Shown: positions 1 to 5,940 of the stretch, in pieces
Numbering within the stretch: the stretch's first letter is position 1
Layout of the letters: each line of letters opens with the position of its first letter
Assembly: GCA_947307005.1 (NCBI GenBank)
Contig: CAMZHY010000251.1
Span: 1 to 5,963 of the forward strand
Reading direction: 5' to 3'
Origin: an uncultured Planctomycetaceae bacterium
GTDB taxonomy: Bacteria; Planctomycetota; Planctomycetia; Pirellulales; Thermoguttaceae
Length of the DNA stretch: 5,963 nt
Program-made: the position numbers and the translations under genes
The notes under the pieces: generated by a model
Told to the model about the DNA's origin: nothing
What the model saw: only the letters and a program-made list of their open reading frames with translations
Database searches by the model: none

Positions 1-35
1 ATTGAACACCCGTGGAGAGATTCGCGTGGGCGGAT

Positions 36-737
36 ATGACGACGCGGATTGTTAGAAACGCTGGTAAATTAGGGCTTGCGGCGGTCTTGCTCGCCGCGTT
101 TGCGGTTCCCGCGTGCAAAAAGGATCAGAATCCGGAGCCCGCGCCGAGCGGCGACGCGGTCGCGACGGGCAAGGCGGCGCTCGACGAAGGAGACTGGTCG
201 CGCGCGTACGATTCTTTCACGGCGGCGATCGCCGCGAATCCGAACGACGTCGATTCCTATTACGGACGCGCCGCCGCGTCGCTGGCGCGCGCGAAGGAAC
301 ATTACAGCCTCGCGCAGGCCGCCGCGACGAACGGAAAAATCGAAGAAGGGCGCGCGGAGGCAGCGAAGGCGGACGAATACTTTAAGAAAGCGACCGACGA
401 CGCCGACGCGATTCTCAAAATTGACGCTCAATACGCCGAAGCGTGGTTCCTTAAGGGCGTCGCGTGTCAGTATCAGGCGATGTGGGACGAGGGAATCGAC
501 GCGCTCTCGGAATGCGTCAAGCTCGCGCCGGAACGCGCCGAAGCGTATCAGCGACGCGGCGAGATTTACGACCATATCGGCGACTACATGAACGCGTCGG
601 TCGACTTCAAAAAGGCGAGCGAACTCGGCTATTCCGACGGTCCGACCGACGCCGCGACCGCCCATGAGAACGACGTCGATTTCAGCGACCTGAACTACGA
701 CCCGGAAGAAACCGAAGAAAACGCGACGGAAGAATAG
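36..737 (+). CDS. TPR-repeat lipoprotein
   Basis: Predicted exported lipoprotein of 233 residues that probably acts as a protein-protein scaffold at the cell envelope. Seen: basic N-terminus (R4, R7, K11), a hydrophobic segment at about 12-25, then a VPAC lipobox with Cys27 followed by KKD. Next come tetratricopeptide-like helical pairs at about 41-71, 73-132 (stretched by an Ala/Lys/Glu-rich insertion), 133-166 and 167-199, each with the usual G/A-Y-F-A-P spacing (for example AEAWFLKGVA and AEAYQRRGEIY). The C-terminal 25 residues are strongly acidic. The ATG at 36 is preferred over an in-frame GTG at 12 because it puts the basic n-region directly at the N-terminus of the signal peptide; no convincing SD precedes either. 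The proline at -2 of the lipobox is not ideal, so lipidation is likely but not certain. The exact partner or process is unknown. The gene lies 116 bases before the acidic membrane protein gene and may share its transcript. Confidence 0.85.
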   Translation: MTTRIVRNAGKLGLAAVLLAAFAVPACKKDQNPEPAPSGDAVATGKAALDEGDWSRAYDSFTAAIAANPNDVDSYYGRAAASLARAKEHYSLAQAAATNGKIEEGRAEAAKADEYFKKATDDADAILKIDAQYAEAWFLKGVACQYQAMWDEGIDALSECVKLAPERAEAYQRRGEIYDHIGDYMNASVDFKKASELGYSDGPTDAATAHENDVDFSDLNYDPEETEENATEE

Positions 738-771
738 AAACGGCCTTTTTCTTTTCGACATAACGCATGAT

Positions 772-798
772 CGTTCCTCGACGGCGCGTCGAGGAACG
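772..798 (+). promoter_or_regulatory. Perfect GC-rich hairpin in the leader of the acidic membrane protein gene
   Basis: CGTTCCTCGAC (772-782) and GTCGAGGAACG (788-798) are exact reverse complements. G783 can also pair with C787, giving a 12-bp stem with a 3-base loop. It lies between the TPR gene stop (737) and the ATG at 854. No T-run follows it, so it is not a classical intrinsic terminator. It could be a U-less terminator or attenuator, an mRNA-stabilising or processing element between two cistrons, or a protein-binding palindrome. A T-rich stretch (746-754) lies before it, on the wrong side for termination on this strand. Confidence 0.5.
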
Positions 799-838
799 CG
801 AATCGGAAACGCCGATCCGAACGGAAACGGATCAAAAG

Positions 839-843
839 AAGGA
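839..843 (+). promoter_or_regulatory. Shine-Dalgarno sequence for the acidic membrane protein gene
   Basis: AAGGA at 839-843 lies 10 bases before the ATG at 854. The upstream in-frame ATG at 767 has no comparable site. Starting at 767 would also put the perfect 772-798 hairpin inside the coding region and add a 29-residue charged extension. The site therefore decides the start in favour of 854. Confidence 0.6.
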
Positions 844-853
844 CGAAATCATT

Positions 854-2386
854 ATGACAGGGAAGTCGAACGATAACAGCGTCGAAGACTTCGCGACGTC
901 GGAAAGCGACGCCGAGAACTCCGAACGCTCCCTTGGCTATCGAACGCGCGTCGCGACGGTTGTCGTTTCGGTCGTCGTCATGCTCTTTTGCGCGGTCTTC
1001 TGGCAGAGCGTCCTCGATTTCAAATCGAAACTGGAACGCAATCCGTCGCTTGAAGAATTCGCCTCCGAGTCCTACGACGAGCCCGAAGAGTCCGACGACG
1101 CCGTCGAGCAGACGGACGACTGGCGCGAACAGCTCGCCGCGCTTTACCCGCGCGAGGAGTTCGAATCCGACGCTCCGCAGTCCGAGGTCACGTCAATCGT
1201 CGCGTCCGACGACCCCGCCTCCCGATTTAACGATTTCGTTCTCGACTTCTCGAATTCCGACGCGTCTGATTCCGACCCTCTTCCGGTCGAGTCTTCGTCG
1301 GTCGACGACGACGACGCGCCTCTTCCCCCCGCGCCTTCCGTCGCGAGGAACGTCCGCGACGAAGTTCTAGGACTTGAATCTTCGTCCGACGTCGCGTCCC
1401 CCGGCGAAAGCGCGGAACTTGAAGACGACGACGCCGCGCTCGTCGCCGCCGCGCAGTTTGACGTCGAGAACCCCGCGCTTGACGACGAGCCTCTCCCCGT
1501 CGCCCCGCGAACGAAACGCTCCGCGTACGCCGCGGACGAGGATTCTCCCGCCGTCGAAACGAACGCCGCGCCCGAAGAGTCCGCGATCCTCGCCGAACTG
1601 CCGACCGTCGACCCGAGCGATCCTCTCGGGCTGGAATCCGCAGCCTCGTTAGAGTCGGAAGCCGAACTGCCCCCTGCGCCCGGAACTTCTCGCGCGTCGG
1701 AAGCGAGCGACGCGAAGTCGCGGGTCGCCTTCGCCGGTTACTCCGCGCTCGCCGAGTCGTCCGTCGCGCCGCCGCCCGTCGCCGCGGATGAAACGCTTGG
1801 CGATTCCTCGCCGACCGTCGTCGACGAAACGACTGCGGTCGCCGTCGCCGAAACGTCCGCCGCGCCAGTCGATCCCGCCCCAAACGACGCGGTCTCCGCG
1901 CCCGAACCCGCGTCCGGCGCCGACGAGTCGCCCGTTCGACTGAGCAAAGCCGAACTCGCCGCCGTCGCCGACGCCGTCTTTGCGCCGAGTTACTTCTCGC
2001 GCGCCGTCGGCCTTTTCGGCGGCCAGGACGCGTTCTCCGCGCTATACTTTGCGCGCGCCGCCCGGATCGTTTCCGATTCCGCGTCGTGGACGCCCGACTC
2101 GTGGTCGCGCGTCGCGCCGATCGCTGTTTCCGGCGCCCCGACGCCGAAGAAATCGCAAAGCGCGTCCGCGTCTAGCGGCGAAGGAACGACCGAACCCGAC
2201 GACGCGTCCGACGGCGAAGCGCCCGTCGACGACGCGACCGCCGCCGCGATCCACGCGAAATATCCGACGCTCGTCGGCTATATCGAACGACGTTCGATCA
2301 AGTCGCCCGCGCCCCTTTCAACCGTCGAGCCGAATCAGTCCGCGACGCCCGCGCTCCCCGCGGCCGCGTCCGGCGCGCTCCAGTAA
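854..2386 (+). CDS. Single-pass membrane protein with long acidic disordered domain, function unknown
   Basis: I do not recognise a family. The product has 510 residues. Seen: a mostly acidic N-terminal tail of about 32 residues ending in arginines (R25, R30, R32), and one hydrophobic segment at about 33-52 (VATVVVSVVVMLFCAVFW). By the positive-inside rule this puts the N-terminus in the cytoplasm and the rest outside. Residues about 60-355 are extremely rich in Asp, Glu, Ser, Ala and Pro with few hydrophobics, so are probably disordered. An LPxAPxxxR motif recurs at L157, L214 and L272, with a degenerate APPPV at 305-309, and LGLES occurs at 172-176 and 258-262. A more folded-looking segment at about 360-427 carries aromatic and hydrophobic residues (for example YFSRAVGLF, ALYFARAARIV). 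A second low-complexity Ala/Ser/Pro tail closes the protein. The gene ends 16 bases before scpB, which suggests co-transcription. Expression is likely because the frame stays open for over 1.5 kb, has an SD and keeps a plausible TM anchor; a role in the envelope is inference. Confidence 0.75.
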   Translation: MTGKSNDNSVEDFATSESDAENSERSLGYRTRVATVVVSVVVMLFCAVFWQSVLDFKSKLERNPSLEEFASESYDEPEESDDAVEQTDDWREQLAALYPREEFESDAPQSEVTSIVASDDPASRFNDFVLDFSNSDASDSDPLPVESSSVDDDDAPLPPAPSVARNVRDEVLGLESSSDVASPGESAELEDDDAALVAAAQFDVENPALDDEPLPVAPRTKRSAYAADEDSPAVETNAAPEESAILAELPTVDPSDPLGLESAASLESEAELPPAPGTSRASEASDAKSRVAFAGYSALAESSVAPPPVAADETLGDSSPTVVDETTAVAVAETSAAPVDPAPNDAVSAPEPASGADESPVRLSKAELAAVADAVFAPSYFSRAVGLFGGQDAFSALYFARAARIVSDSASWTPDSWSRVAPIAVSGAPTPKKSQSASASSGEGTTEPDDASDGEAPVDDATAAAIHAKYPTLVGYIERRSIKSPAPLSTVEPNQSATPALPAAASGALQ

Positions 2387-2402
2387 AACGCGATATGAAG
2401 CC

Positions 2403-2999
2403 ATGACAGACGAACGCGACGAAATAGCGCGAATCGAGGCGGTTCTCTTTCTCATGAAGGAGCCGTGTTCGAGCCGACGGCTGGCGCAGCTTGCCGGCGT
2501 CGACGACGGCTCGCGCGCCCGAGCGCTCGTCCGCCGTCTCAACGAACGATACCGACGCGTCGGCTCCGCGTTTTGCGCGGTCGAGGTCGCGGGCGGGTTT
2601 CAGTTGCGAACGCTCCCGGAGTTCGCCCCGTGGCTCCTGCGGCTCCAAGAGGCGCCGATTGAGACGCGGCTCACGAACTCCGCGATGGAGACGCTTGTCG
2701 TCGTCGCGTACGAACAGCCGGTCGTCCGAACGACGGTCGAACGCGTCCGCGGCGTCCACTGCGGCGACGTCCTGCGCCAACTGCTCGAACAGGGGCTCAT
2801 TAAGATCGTCGGACGCTCCGAAGAACTCGGACGCCCGTTCCTCTACGGCACGACGAAACGCTTTCTCCAGATGTTCGGTCTCATGCGCATCGAAGACCTC
2901 CCCAAGCGAGAATACGGCTGGGCGACGAAAGAAGAAGCCGATCAAATCGTCGAAGAAATCGTCGAAGCCGATCGCGAAAATAACGCCGAGAAAAGCTAA
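2403..2999 (+). CDS. scpB: Segregation and condensation protein B (ScpB)
   Basis: ScpB is the dimeric winged-helix subunit (kite family) that binds the ScpA kleisin and, with SMC, forms the bacterial condensin that organises and segregates the chromosome. It is cytoplasmic and nucleoid-associated. Seen: 198 residues, within the usual size range. The first winged helix is at about 8-75 (IEAVLFLMKEPCS, then VAGGFQLRTLPEFAPWL), and the second at about 90-165 carries the family's most conserved stretch: ETLVVVAYEQPVVRTTVERVRGV, written here in parts as ETLVVVAYEQPV and ERVRGV, then LLEQGLIKIVGR, GRPFLYGTTKRFLQMFGL and DLP. The tail after about 170 is charged and low in complexity. ATG 2403 fits the family N-terminus. 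The frame is open further upstream, but that part overlaps the preceding gene and reads as an Arg-rich shadow. It is probably translated from the same mRNA as the preceding gene, with only a weak SD. scpA is not in this window. Confidence 0.95.
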   Translation: MTDERDEIARIEAVLFLMKEPCSSRRLAQLAGVDDGSRARALVRRLNERYRRVGSAFCAVEVAGGFQLRTLPEFAPWLLRLQEAPIETRLTNSAMETLVVVAYEQPVVRTTVERVRGVHCGDVLRQLLEQGLIKIVGRSEELGRPFLYGTTKRFLQMFGLMRIEDLPKREYGWATKEEADQIVEEIVEADRENNAEKS

Positions 3000-3030
3000 A
3001 CGACGATTGAACGGAGAGTTTGTCGTTTAG
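2996..3030 (+). terminator. Candidate terminator hairpin overlapping the scpB stop
   Basis: CTAAACGAC (2996-3004) and GTCGTTTAG (3022-3030) are perfect 9-base complements around a 17-base loop. The left arm contains the scpB stop codon. Seven Gs follow (3030-3036), and a T-rich stretch comes about 20 bases later (ATTTCTCTTTTATA near 3051-3063). The long loop and the distant T-run make it an imperfect intrinsic terminator. It could instead be an mRNA 3'-end stabiliser. Its position between scpB and a gene with its own promoter supports a boundary role. Confidence 0.35.
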
Positions 3031-3068
3031 GGGGGGAACGGCGATTTCAGATTTCTCTTTTATAAGAT

Positions 3069-3085
3069 TGTTCAAATCATGAACA
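3069..3085. promoter_or_regulatory. Operator-like hyphenated palindrome
   Basis: TGTTCA (3069-3074) and TGAACA (3080-3085) are exact inverted halves around a 5-base spacer. The geometry suits a dimeric helix-turn-helix regulator. It lies about 170 bases upstream of the -10 of the peptidase-gene promoter, so it would act at a distance or belong to an unseen promoter. A 6-bp repeat can arise by chance in AT-rich DNA. Confidence 0.25.
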
Positions 3086-3236
3086 TATCGGCGTCCGCTT
3101 CTCGAAACTCAAATTGAGTCGGGCGGCAATTTTTGATCTAACTTGTCGAGCGTAGAAACGTTTGCGCTTGTCGGTTCCGTTCGAAGAGAATAACTTTTTC
3201 GCTGAATAACGTCAAATAATCTGTAATTTAAGAGTC

Positions 3237-3264
3237 TTGAAAGGCGTTTTTCTTGTGATAAAAT
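3237..3264 (+). promoter_or_regulatory. Sigma70-type extended -10 promoter for the IdeS-like surface protein gene
   Basis: TTGAAA (3237-3242) matches the -35 consensus at 5 of 6 bases. A 16-base spacer follows. TAAAAT (3259-3264) matches the -10 at 5 of 6 and is preceded by TG at 3256-3257 in the extended -10 position. Transcription would begin near 3270-3272, leaving a leader of about 147 bases before the ATG at 3418. It is the best promoter match I see in the window. Confidence 0.55.
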
Positions 3265-3289
3265 CAACGATTGCGGGTCTTAGGGAGTG

Positions 3290-3305
3290 CGACGAGGGAA
3301 CGTCG
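3290..3305 (+). other. Small hairpin in the 5' leader
   Basis: CGACG (3290-3294) pairs with CGTCG (3301-3305) around a 6-base loop (AGGGAA). It would lie about 20 bases into the predicted transcript. The loop is purine-rich and SD-like, but no start codon with a real frame follows. The stem is short, so it may be chance. Confidence 0.3.
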
Positions 3306-3322
3306 ATCTTTTAGTCGTTCGG

Positions 3323-3358
3323 TTTCTTTCGTCGTTAGCCAATCGGGCTCGAAAGAAA
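3323..3358 (+). promoter_or_regulatory. Bulged stem-loop in the 5' leader
   Basis: TTTCTTTCG (3323-3331) is the exact complement of CGAAAGAAA (3350-3358). Inside it, AGCC (3337-3340) pairs with GGCT (3346-3349), stacked directly on the right arm and leaving a 5-base bulge (3332-3336) and a 5-base loop. The 13-bp bulged hairpin ends 47 bases before the SD. I do not recognise a known riboswitch class. It could affect mRNA stability or translation of the downstream gene. Confidence 0.4.
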
Positions 3359-3405
3359 ATCCGTTTTCACCGTTCGCGGGTTGATTTGTAGACAATAATA
3401 GTCAA

Positions 3406-3410
3406 AAGGA
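3406..3410 (+). promoter_or_regulatory. Shine-Dalgarno sequence for the IdeS-like surface protein gene
   Basis: AAGGA at 3406-3410 sits 7 bases before the ATG at 3418. It is the clearest ribosome binding site in the window and fixes this start, which also gives the expected short charged leader before the LE-x-LE motif. Confidence 0.75.
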
Positions 3411-3417
3411 TTCCGTT

Positions 3418-5940
3418 ATGAAAAAGCCGTTCCTTTCCTTGCTTTTGAAAAAAACGACGTCTCGAAACGAGCGAAACGCCAACGCGGAGCGCGTCCGAAC
3501 CCGCGCGTTGCAGCTTGAGAGTCTCGAGAATCGCGAGCTTCTGAGCGTCGCGCCGGGAAGCGAATTTCTAGCGGCGGATAACGCGAATATTCACGGTTTC
3601 ATTAGCAATCGCTTCACCGTCGACGAAGCGCGCGCCGCCTACGAGCTCGGCGCCGCGTCCCGCGCGAACGACGTCGTCGACATTCCCGAATACGTCTACG
3701 ACGGCGCCGAAGCCCAGACCGTCGCGACCGACGAAATCGACTCCCCGACGATTACCGTCGACGCCCAAACGACGCCTGACTGCGAATACGAGATCGCCGA
3801 AGCCGGGGTCTCCGGTCCCGGGAGACCGTCGGAATACTTTGACGCCGATAAATCGGCGTTCAATAAGGAGGACGATTATCTCTGCTGGGCGGCGACGGCG
3901 AGCAATATGCTTTGGTATACCGACTGGGCGAGAGTTACGAACGCGCAAAACGAGCAGGAATTCTTTGATACGTATTTCGTGAACTCGTGGGCAGACGACG
4001 GCGGCAGCGCGCAAACCGGTATTTCGTGGTTTTTGAACGACCTATCCTATTCTGGACGCGTTACGTCGGCCTACGTGGGCGCCGGTTACTATTCTCAACT
4101 TATGGGACAATACGGCGAATCGCCGTCCGATTATCTCAGCGTTTATTCCGCGACAGAAACTGGCGCGCTTCAAAATTTAGCGGCGGGACTTACGGCTGGC
4201 GACGCCGCAGGGCTTTCCATTTTTCAATACAGTAAACCCAATAAGGCCGGTCATGCGATTACCTGTTGGGGTTACACTGTCGACACGTCGTATTCTTCGA
4301 CTGATCCAAGGTATTTCACCGGTCTCTATATCACAGACTCAGACGATGAAAAGAGCGGCAAAAACGACGACGAACTCAACGAGAGAATACTTATCTACGT
4401 CGGGCTCGAATGGAGTGAAAATCTATTTTCTTCCGGCGGCGGATACTTTCTCAACGACTATAGCGATAAAACCGGTAACGATCGATATTATCTGTCGGAC
4501 TTTCAGACCCTTAAGACTCGTCCCGAGAAATACGCCGTTTCCAATATAGAGGCGCGTTCGACGATAGTTACGACGGCGGACGACGTTTACGACGTCTTTG
4601 ACGGGAAGATTTCGCTGCGCGAGGCGCTAGCCGGCGCTCATCCTGGCGAGACGATTACTTTCGCCAATTCTCTCAAAGGAAAAACGATCTCGCTCAATTC
4701 GGAACGCGGCGAACTTATAGTGAATAAAACAGGGACGATCGACGCGTCGAACCTTTGGAACGCGACGACGTCTGAGCCGGGGATAACGATTAGCGGTCAG
4801 AAAGCGACAAGAATTCTGACGCTTGACTGGGGTGCTGGAGACGTCGAAATCAATGGAATAAAGTTTACTGACGGTTATTCGGAACATTCCGGATCCTATC
4901 CGAACGGTTACGGCGGTGCTATTTTTAATTACGGTTCGACGTTGACTCTCGATAATTGCCTGTTTTGCGACAATGAAGCATATGCGGGCGGCGCGATATG
5001 TTCCAACAGTGGTTACACGACGCTTGAAAATTGTATCGTGGCGAACAATACCGCTTATTACGGCGGCGGTTTGGAACTCAACGACGACGCGGCTCTTTAT
5101 AACTGCACGATTACTGGCAACTCGGCAAAATATGGCGGCGGCGTCGATTTAGACAGCGACTCCTGTCTCAACGCGTACAATACGCTGATCGTATCCAATA
5201 GCGCGACGTATGAGGGCGCCGACGTCAACATCTACAGTTCGAACGCTGTTGTAAACGCATATAACACTCTTTCGAGTTTCTCAAGTTGGACAAATGGCGC
5301 GAACAACTTGACCTTTAACGCTTCGAAACCTCTTTTTGCAAACGCGGAGTCCGAGAACTATAAGCTCGCAAATAACTCTCAGGCGATTAATAAGGGAGAC
5401 GAACTTTACGTGAATACAAGCGTCGACTTCGCCGGGAACAAACGCATCTCCGGTGAAAAACCCGACCTTGGCGCCTACGAATACCAGTATGCTAACGATC
5501 TGGAACCGCTGTCGACGCCCGCCGACGTCGCTTACTCGACGTCGATTGAAGCAATCAACGTTTCTTGGCAAGCGGTTCAAGGCGCGACCGGATATCGTAT
5601 TGCGTACAGAACGAACGACGGTTTATATACGACGGTCGACGTCGCCTCGAATAAGACAAGCTATTCGCTTACCGGACTAACGGGAGGCTTGACGTATGAT
5701 CTTAGAGTCGCGGCGCTTGGCAACGGGACGACTCGCCGAACGAGCTATTACTCGAAGCAAACGTCCGTTTACTTTCCTGCTGTTATTACCGTGACGTCCG
5801 CAGGCGATGTTGTTGACGCCAACGACGGCGTCGTCACGCTGCGCGAAGCGCTCAGTTTAGCGAGTGTCGGCGATACGATTGCGTTCGCCAACACTCTGAA
5901 AGGAAAAACGATTGCGCTCAATTCTACGCTGAAGGTTTAG
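3418..5940 (+). CDS. Secreted modular protein with IdeS/Mac-like cysteine peptidase, beta-helix and FN3 domains
   Basis: The product has 840 residues and is probably a surface or secreted protease. Residues 1-45 form a charged leader with LESLENRELL (33-42), the LEPR-XLL-type motif of planctomycete exported proteins; there is no classical long hydrophobic core. Residues about 50-135 look like a propeptide or linker. Residues about 140-370 form a papain-fold domain resembling IgG-cleaving IdeS (C66). They include DDYLCWAATASNML with nucleophile C156, a GLS strand at 265-267, GHAITCWG with H279, and LYITDSDD with D307 and D309 matching the two IdeS aspartates. K145 may stand for the IdeS lysine before the Cys. 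Residues 383-690 start with a SLREAL/GETITF entry module, continue with about five Pmp-like beta-helix coils (GGAI and FxxN motifs), and end in KPDLGAYEY, typical of choice-of-anchor Q proteins. FN3 spans about 696-786. Residues 789-840 repeat the entry module and then stop abruptly. Family resemblance is from memory; the substrate is unknown, and immunoglobulin cleavage is not implied by the sequence alone. Confidence 0.85.
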   Translation: MKKPFLSLLLKKTTSRNERNANAERVRTRALQLESLENRELLSVAPGSEFLAADNANIHGFISNRFTVDEARAAYELGAASRANDVVDIPEYVYDGAEAQTVATDEIDSPTITVDAQTTPDCEYEIAEAGVSGPGRPSEYFDADKSAFNKEDDYLCWAATASNMLWYTDWARVTNAQNEQEFFDTYFVNSWADDGGSAQTGISWFLNDLSYSGRVTSAYVGAGYYSQLMGQYGESPSDYLSVYSATETGALQNLAAGLTAGDAAGLSIFQYSKPNKAGHAITCWGYTVDTSYSSTDPRYFTGLYITDSDDEKSGKNDDELNERILIYVGLEWSENLFSSGGGYFLNDYSDKTGNDRYYLSDFQTLKTRPEKYAVSNIEARSTIVTTADDVYDVFDGKISLREALAGAHPGETITFANSLKGKTISLNSERGELIVNKTGTIDASNLWNATTSEPGITISGQKATRILTLDWGAGDVEINGIKFTDGYSEHSGSYPNGYGGAIFNYGSTLTLDNCLFCDNEAYAGGAICSNSGYTTLENCIVANNTAYYGGGLELNDDAALYNCTITGNSAKYGGGVDLDSDSCLNAYNTLIVSNSATYEGADVNIYSSNAVVNAYNTLSSFSSWTNGANNLTFNASKPLFANAESENYKLANNSQAINKGDELYVNTSVDFAGNKRISGEKPDLGAYEYQYANDLEPLSTPADVAYSTSIEAINVSWQAVQGATGYRIAYRTNDGLYTTVDVASNKTSYSLTGLTGGLTYDLRVAALGNGTTRRTSYYSKQTSVYFPAVITVTSAGDVVDANDGVVTLREALSLASVGDTIAFANTLKGKTIALNSTLKV
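4567..4701 (+). repeat. Beta-helix entry module, copy 1
   Basis: Residues 384-428 of the surface protein. It aligns without gaps to residues 792-836, with 29 of 45 positions identical by my count; the shared core is LREAL, then FAN, then LKGKTI. In this copy the module runs on into a full beta-helix (GELIVNKTGTIDASN and the coils after it). Such modules commonly begin secreted beta-helix domains in surface proteins. Confidence 0.8.
4897..5253 (+). repeat. Degenerate repeats encoding Pmp-like beta-helix coils
   Basis: Residues 494-612 of the surface protein show a period of about 25 residues. The glycine turns are at 499-500 (GGAI), 524-525 (GGAI), 549-551 (GGGL), 573-575 (GGGV) and about 599-600 (EGAD). 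Each is followed by a stretch ending in FCDN, VANN, ITGN or IVSN. The pattern resembles the GGAI/FxxN repeats of chlamydial polymorphic membrane proteins, which fold as parallel beta-helices. The repeats are visible in the protein but diverged in the DNA. Confidence 0.75.
5791..5925 (+). repeat. Beta-helix entry module, copy 2 (cut short)
   Basis: Residues 792-836 of the surface protein repeat copy 1 (64% identity by my count). Only four more codons follow before TAG at 5938, so the coils that such a module normally introduces are absent. Reading the 23 bases after the stop in any frame does not restore the copy-1 continuation (GELIVNKTGTIDAS), so a single-base frameshift is not evident. The cause could be a true C-terminal truncation, a nonsense mutation or an assembly edge. 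Confidence 0.75.

Larger units (their letters stand above)
3000..3417. other. AT-rich intergenic region with promoter and structured leader
   Basis: This stretch of about 420 bases has no credible gene. The only reading frame of any size is an antisense one that overlaps the scpB 3' end and lacks family character. It is clearly richer in A and T than the flanking genes. It holds, in order, the candidate scpB terminator, a hyphenated palindrome (3069-3085), a sigma70-type promoter (3237-3264), two leader hairpins (3290-3305 and 3323-3358) and the SD of the next gene (3406-3410). I see nothing specific between about 3090 and 3230. Confidence 0.7.

Noticed and set aside
12..35. GTG start for the TPR lipoprotein
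   Set aside because: It would add eight residues including acidic ones before the signal peptide. ATG 36 gives a normal basic n-region.
69..761. Long antisense open frame covering the TPR gene
   Set aside because: Its product is Arg/Val/Phe-rich with no recognisable motif and mirrors the codon bias of the sense gene. The sense strand encodes a coherent lipoprotein with TPRs.
767..853. Upstream in-frame ATG start for the acidic membrane protein
   Set aside because: It lacks an SD, would place the perfect 772-798 inverted repeat in the coding region, and adds a charged extension. ATG 854 has AAGGA at a good distance.
1297..1320. GACGAC-rich run as a CRISPR, microsatellite or protein-binding repeat
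   Set aside because: It encodes consecutive Asp residues in frame and is explained by the acidic low-complexity protein.
1227..1883. Antisense Arg-rich open frame inside the acidic gene
   Set aside because: Composition is almost only Arg, Ser, Thr and Pro, as expected for the reverse complement of GAC/GTC/GCC-rich coding sequence.
1980..2402. N-terminal extension of scpB
   Set aside because: The frame is open, but it overlaps the previous gene in another frame, is Arg/Pro/Ser-rich and matches nothing in ScpB. The family N-terminus begins right after ATG 2403.
2298..2945. Antisense open frame over scpB
   Set aside because: It lies opposite a strongly conserved gene, has no SD or promoter that I can see, and shows shadow composition.
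3332..3349. Known riboswitch in the peptidase-gene leader
   Set aside because: The hairpin is clear, but I could not match any conserved riboswitch core. It is kept only as an unassigned leader structure.
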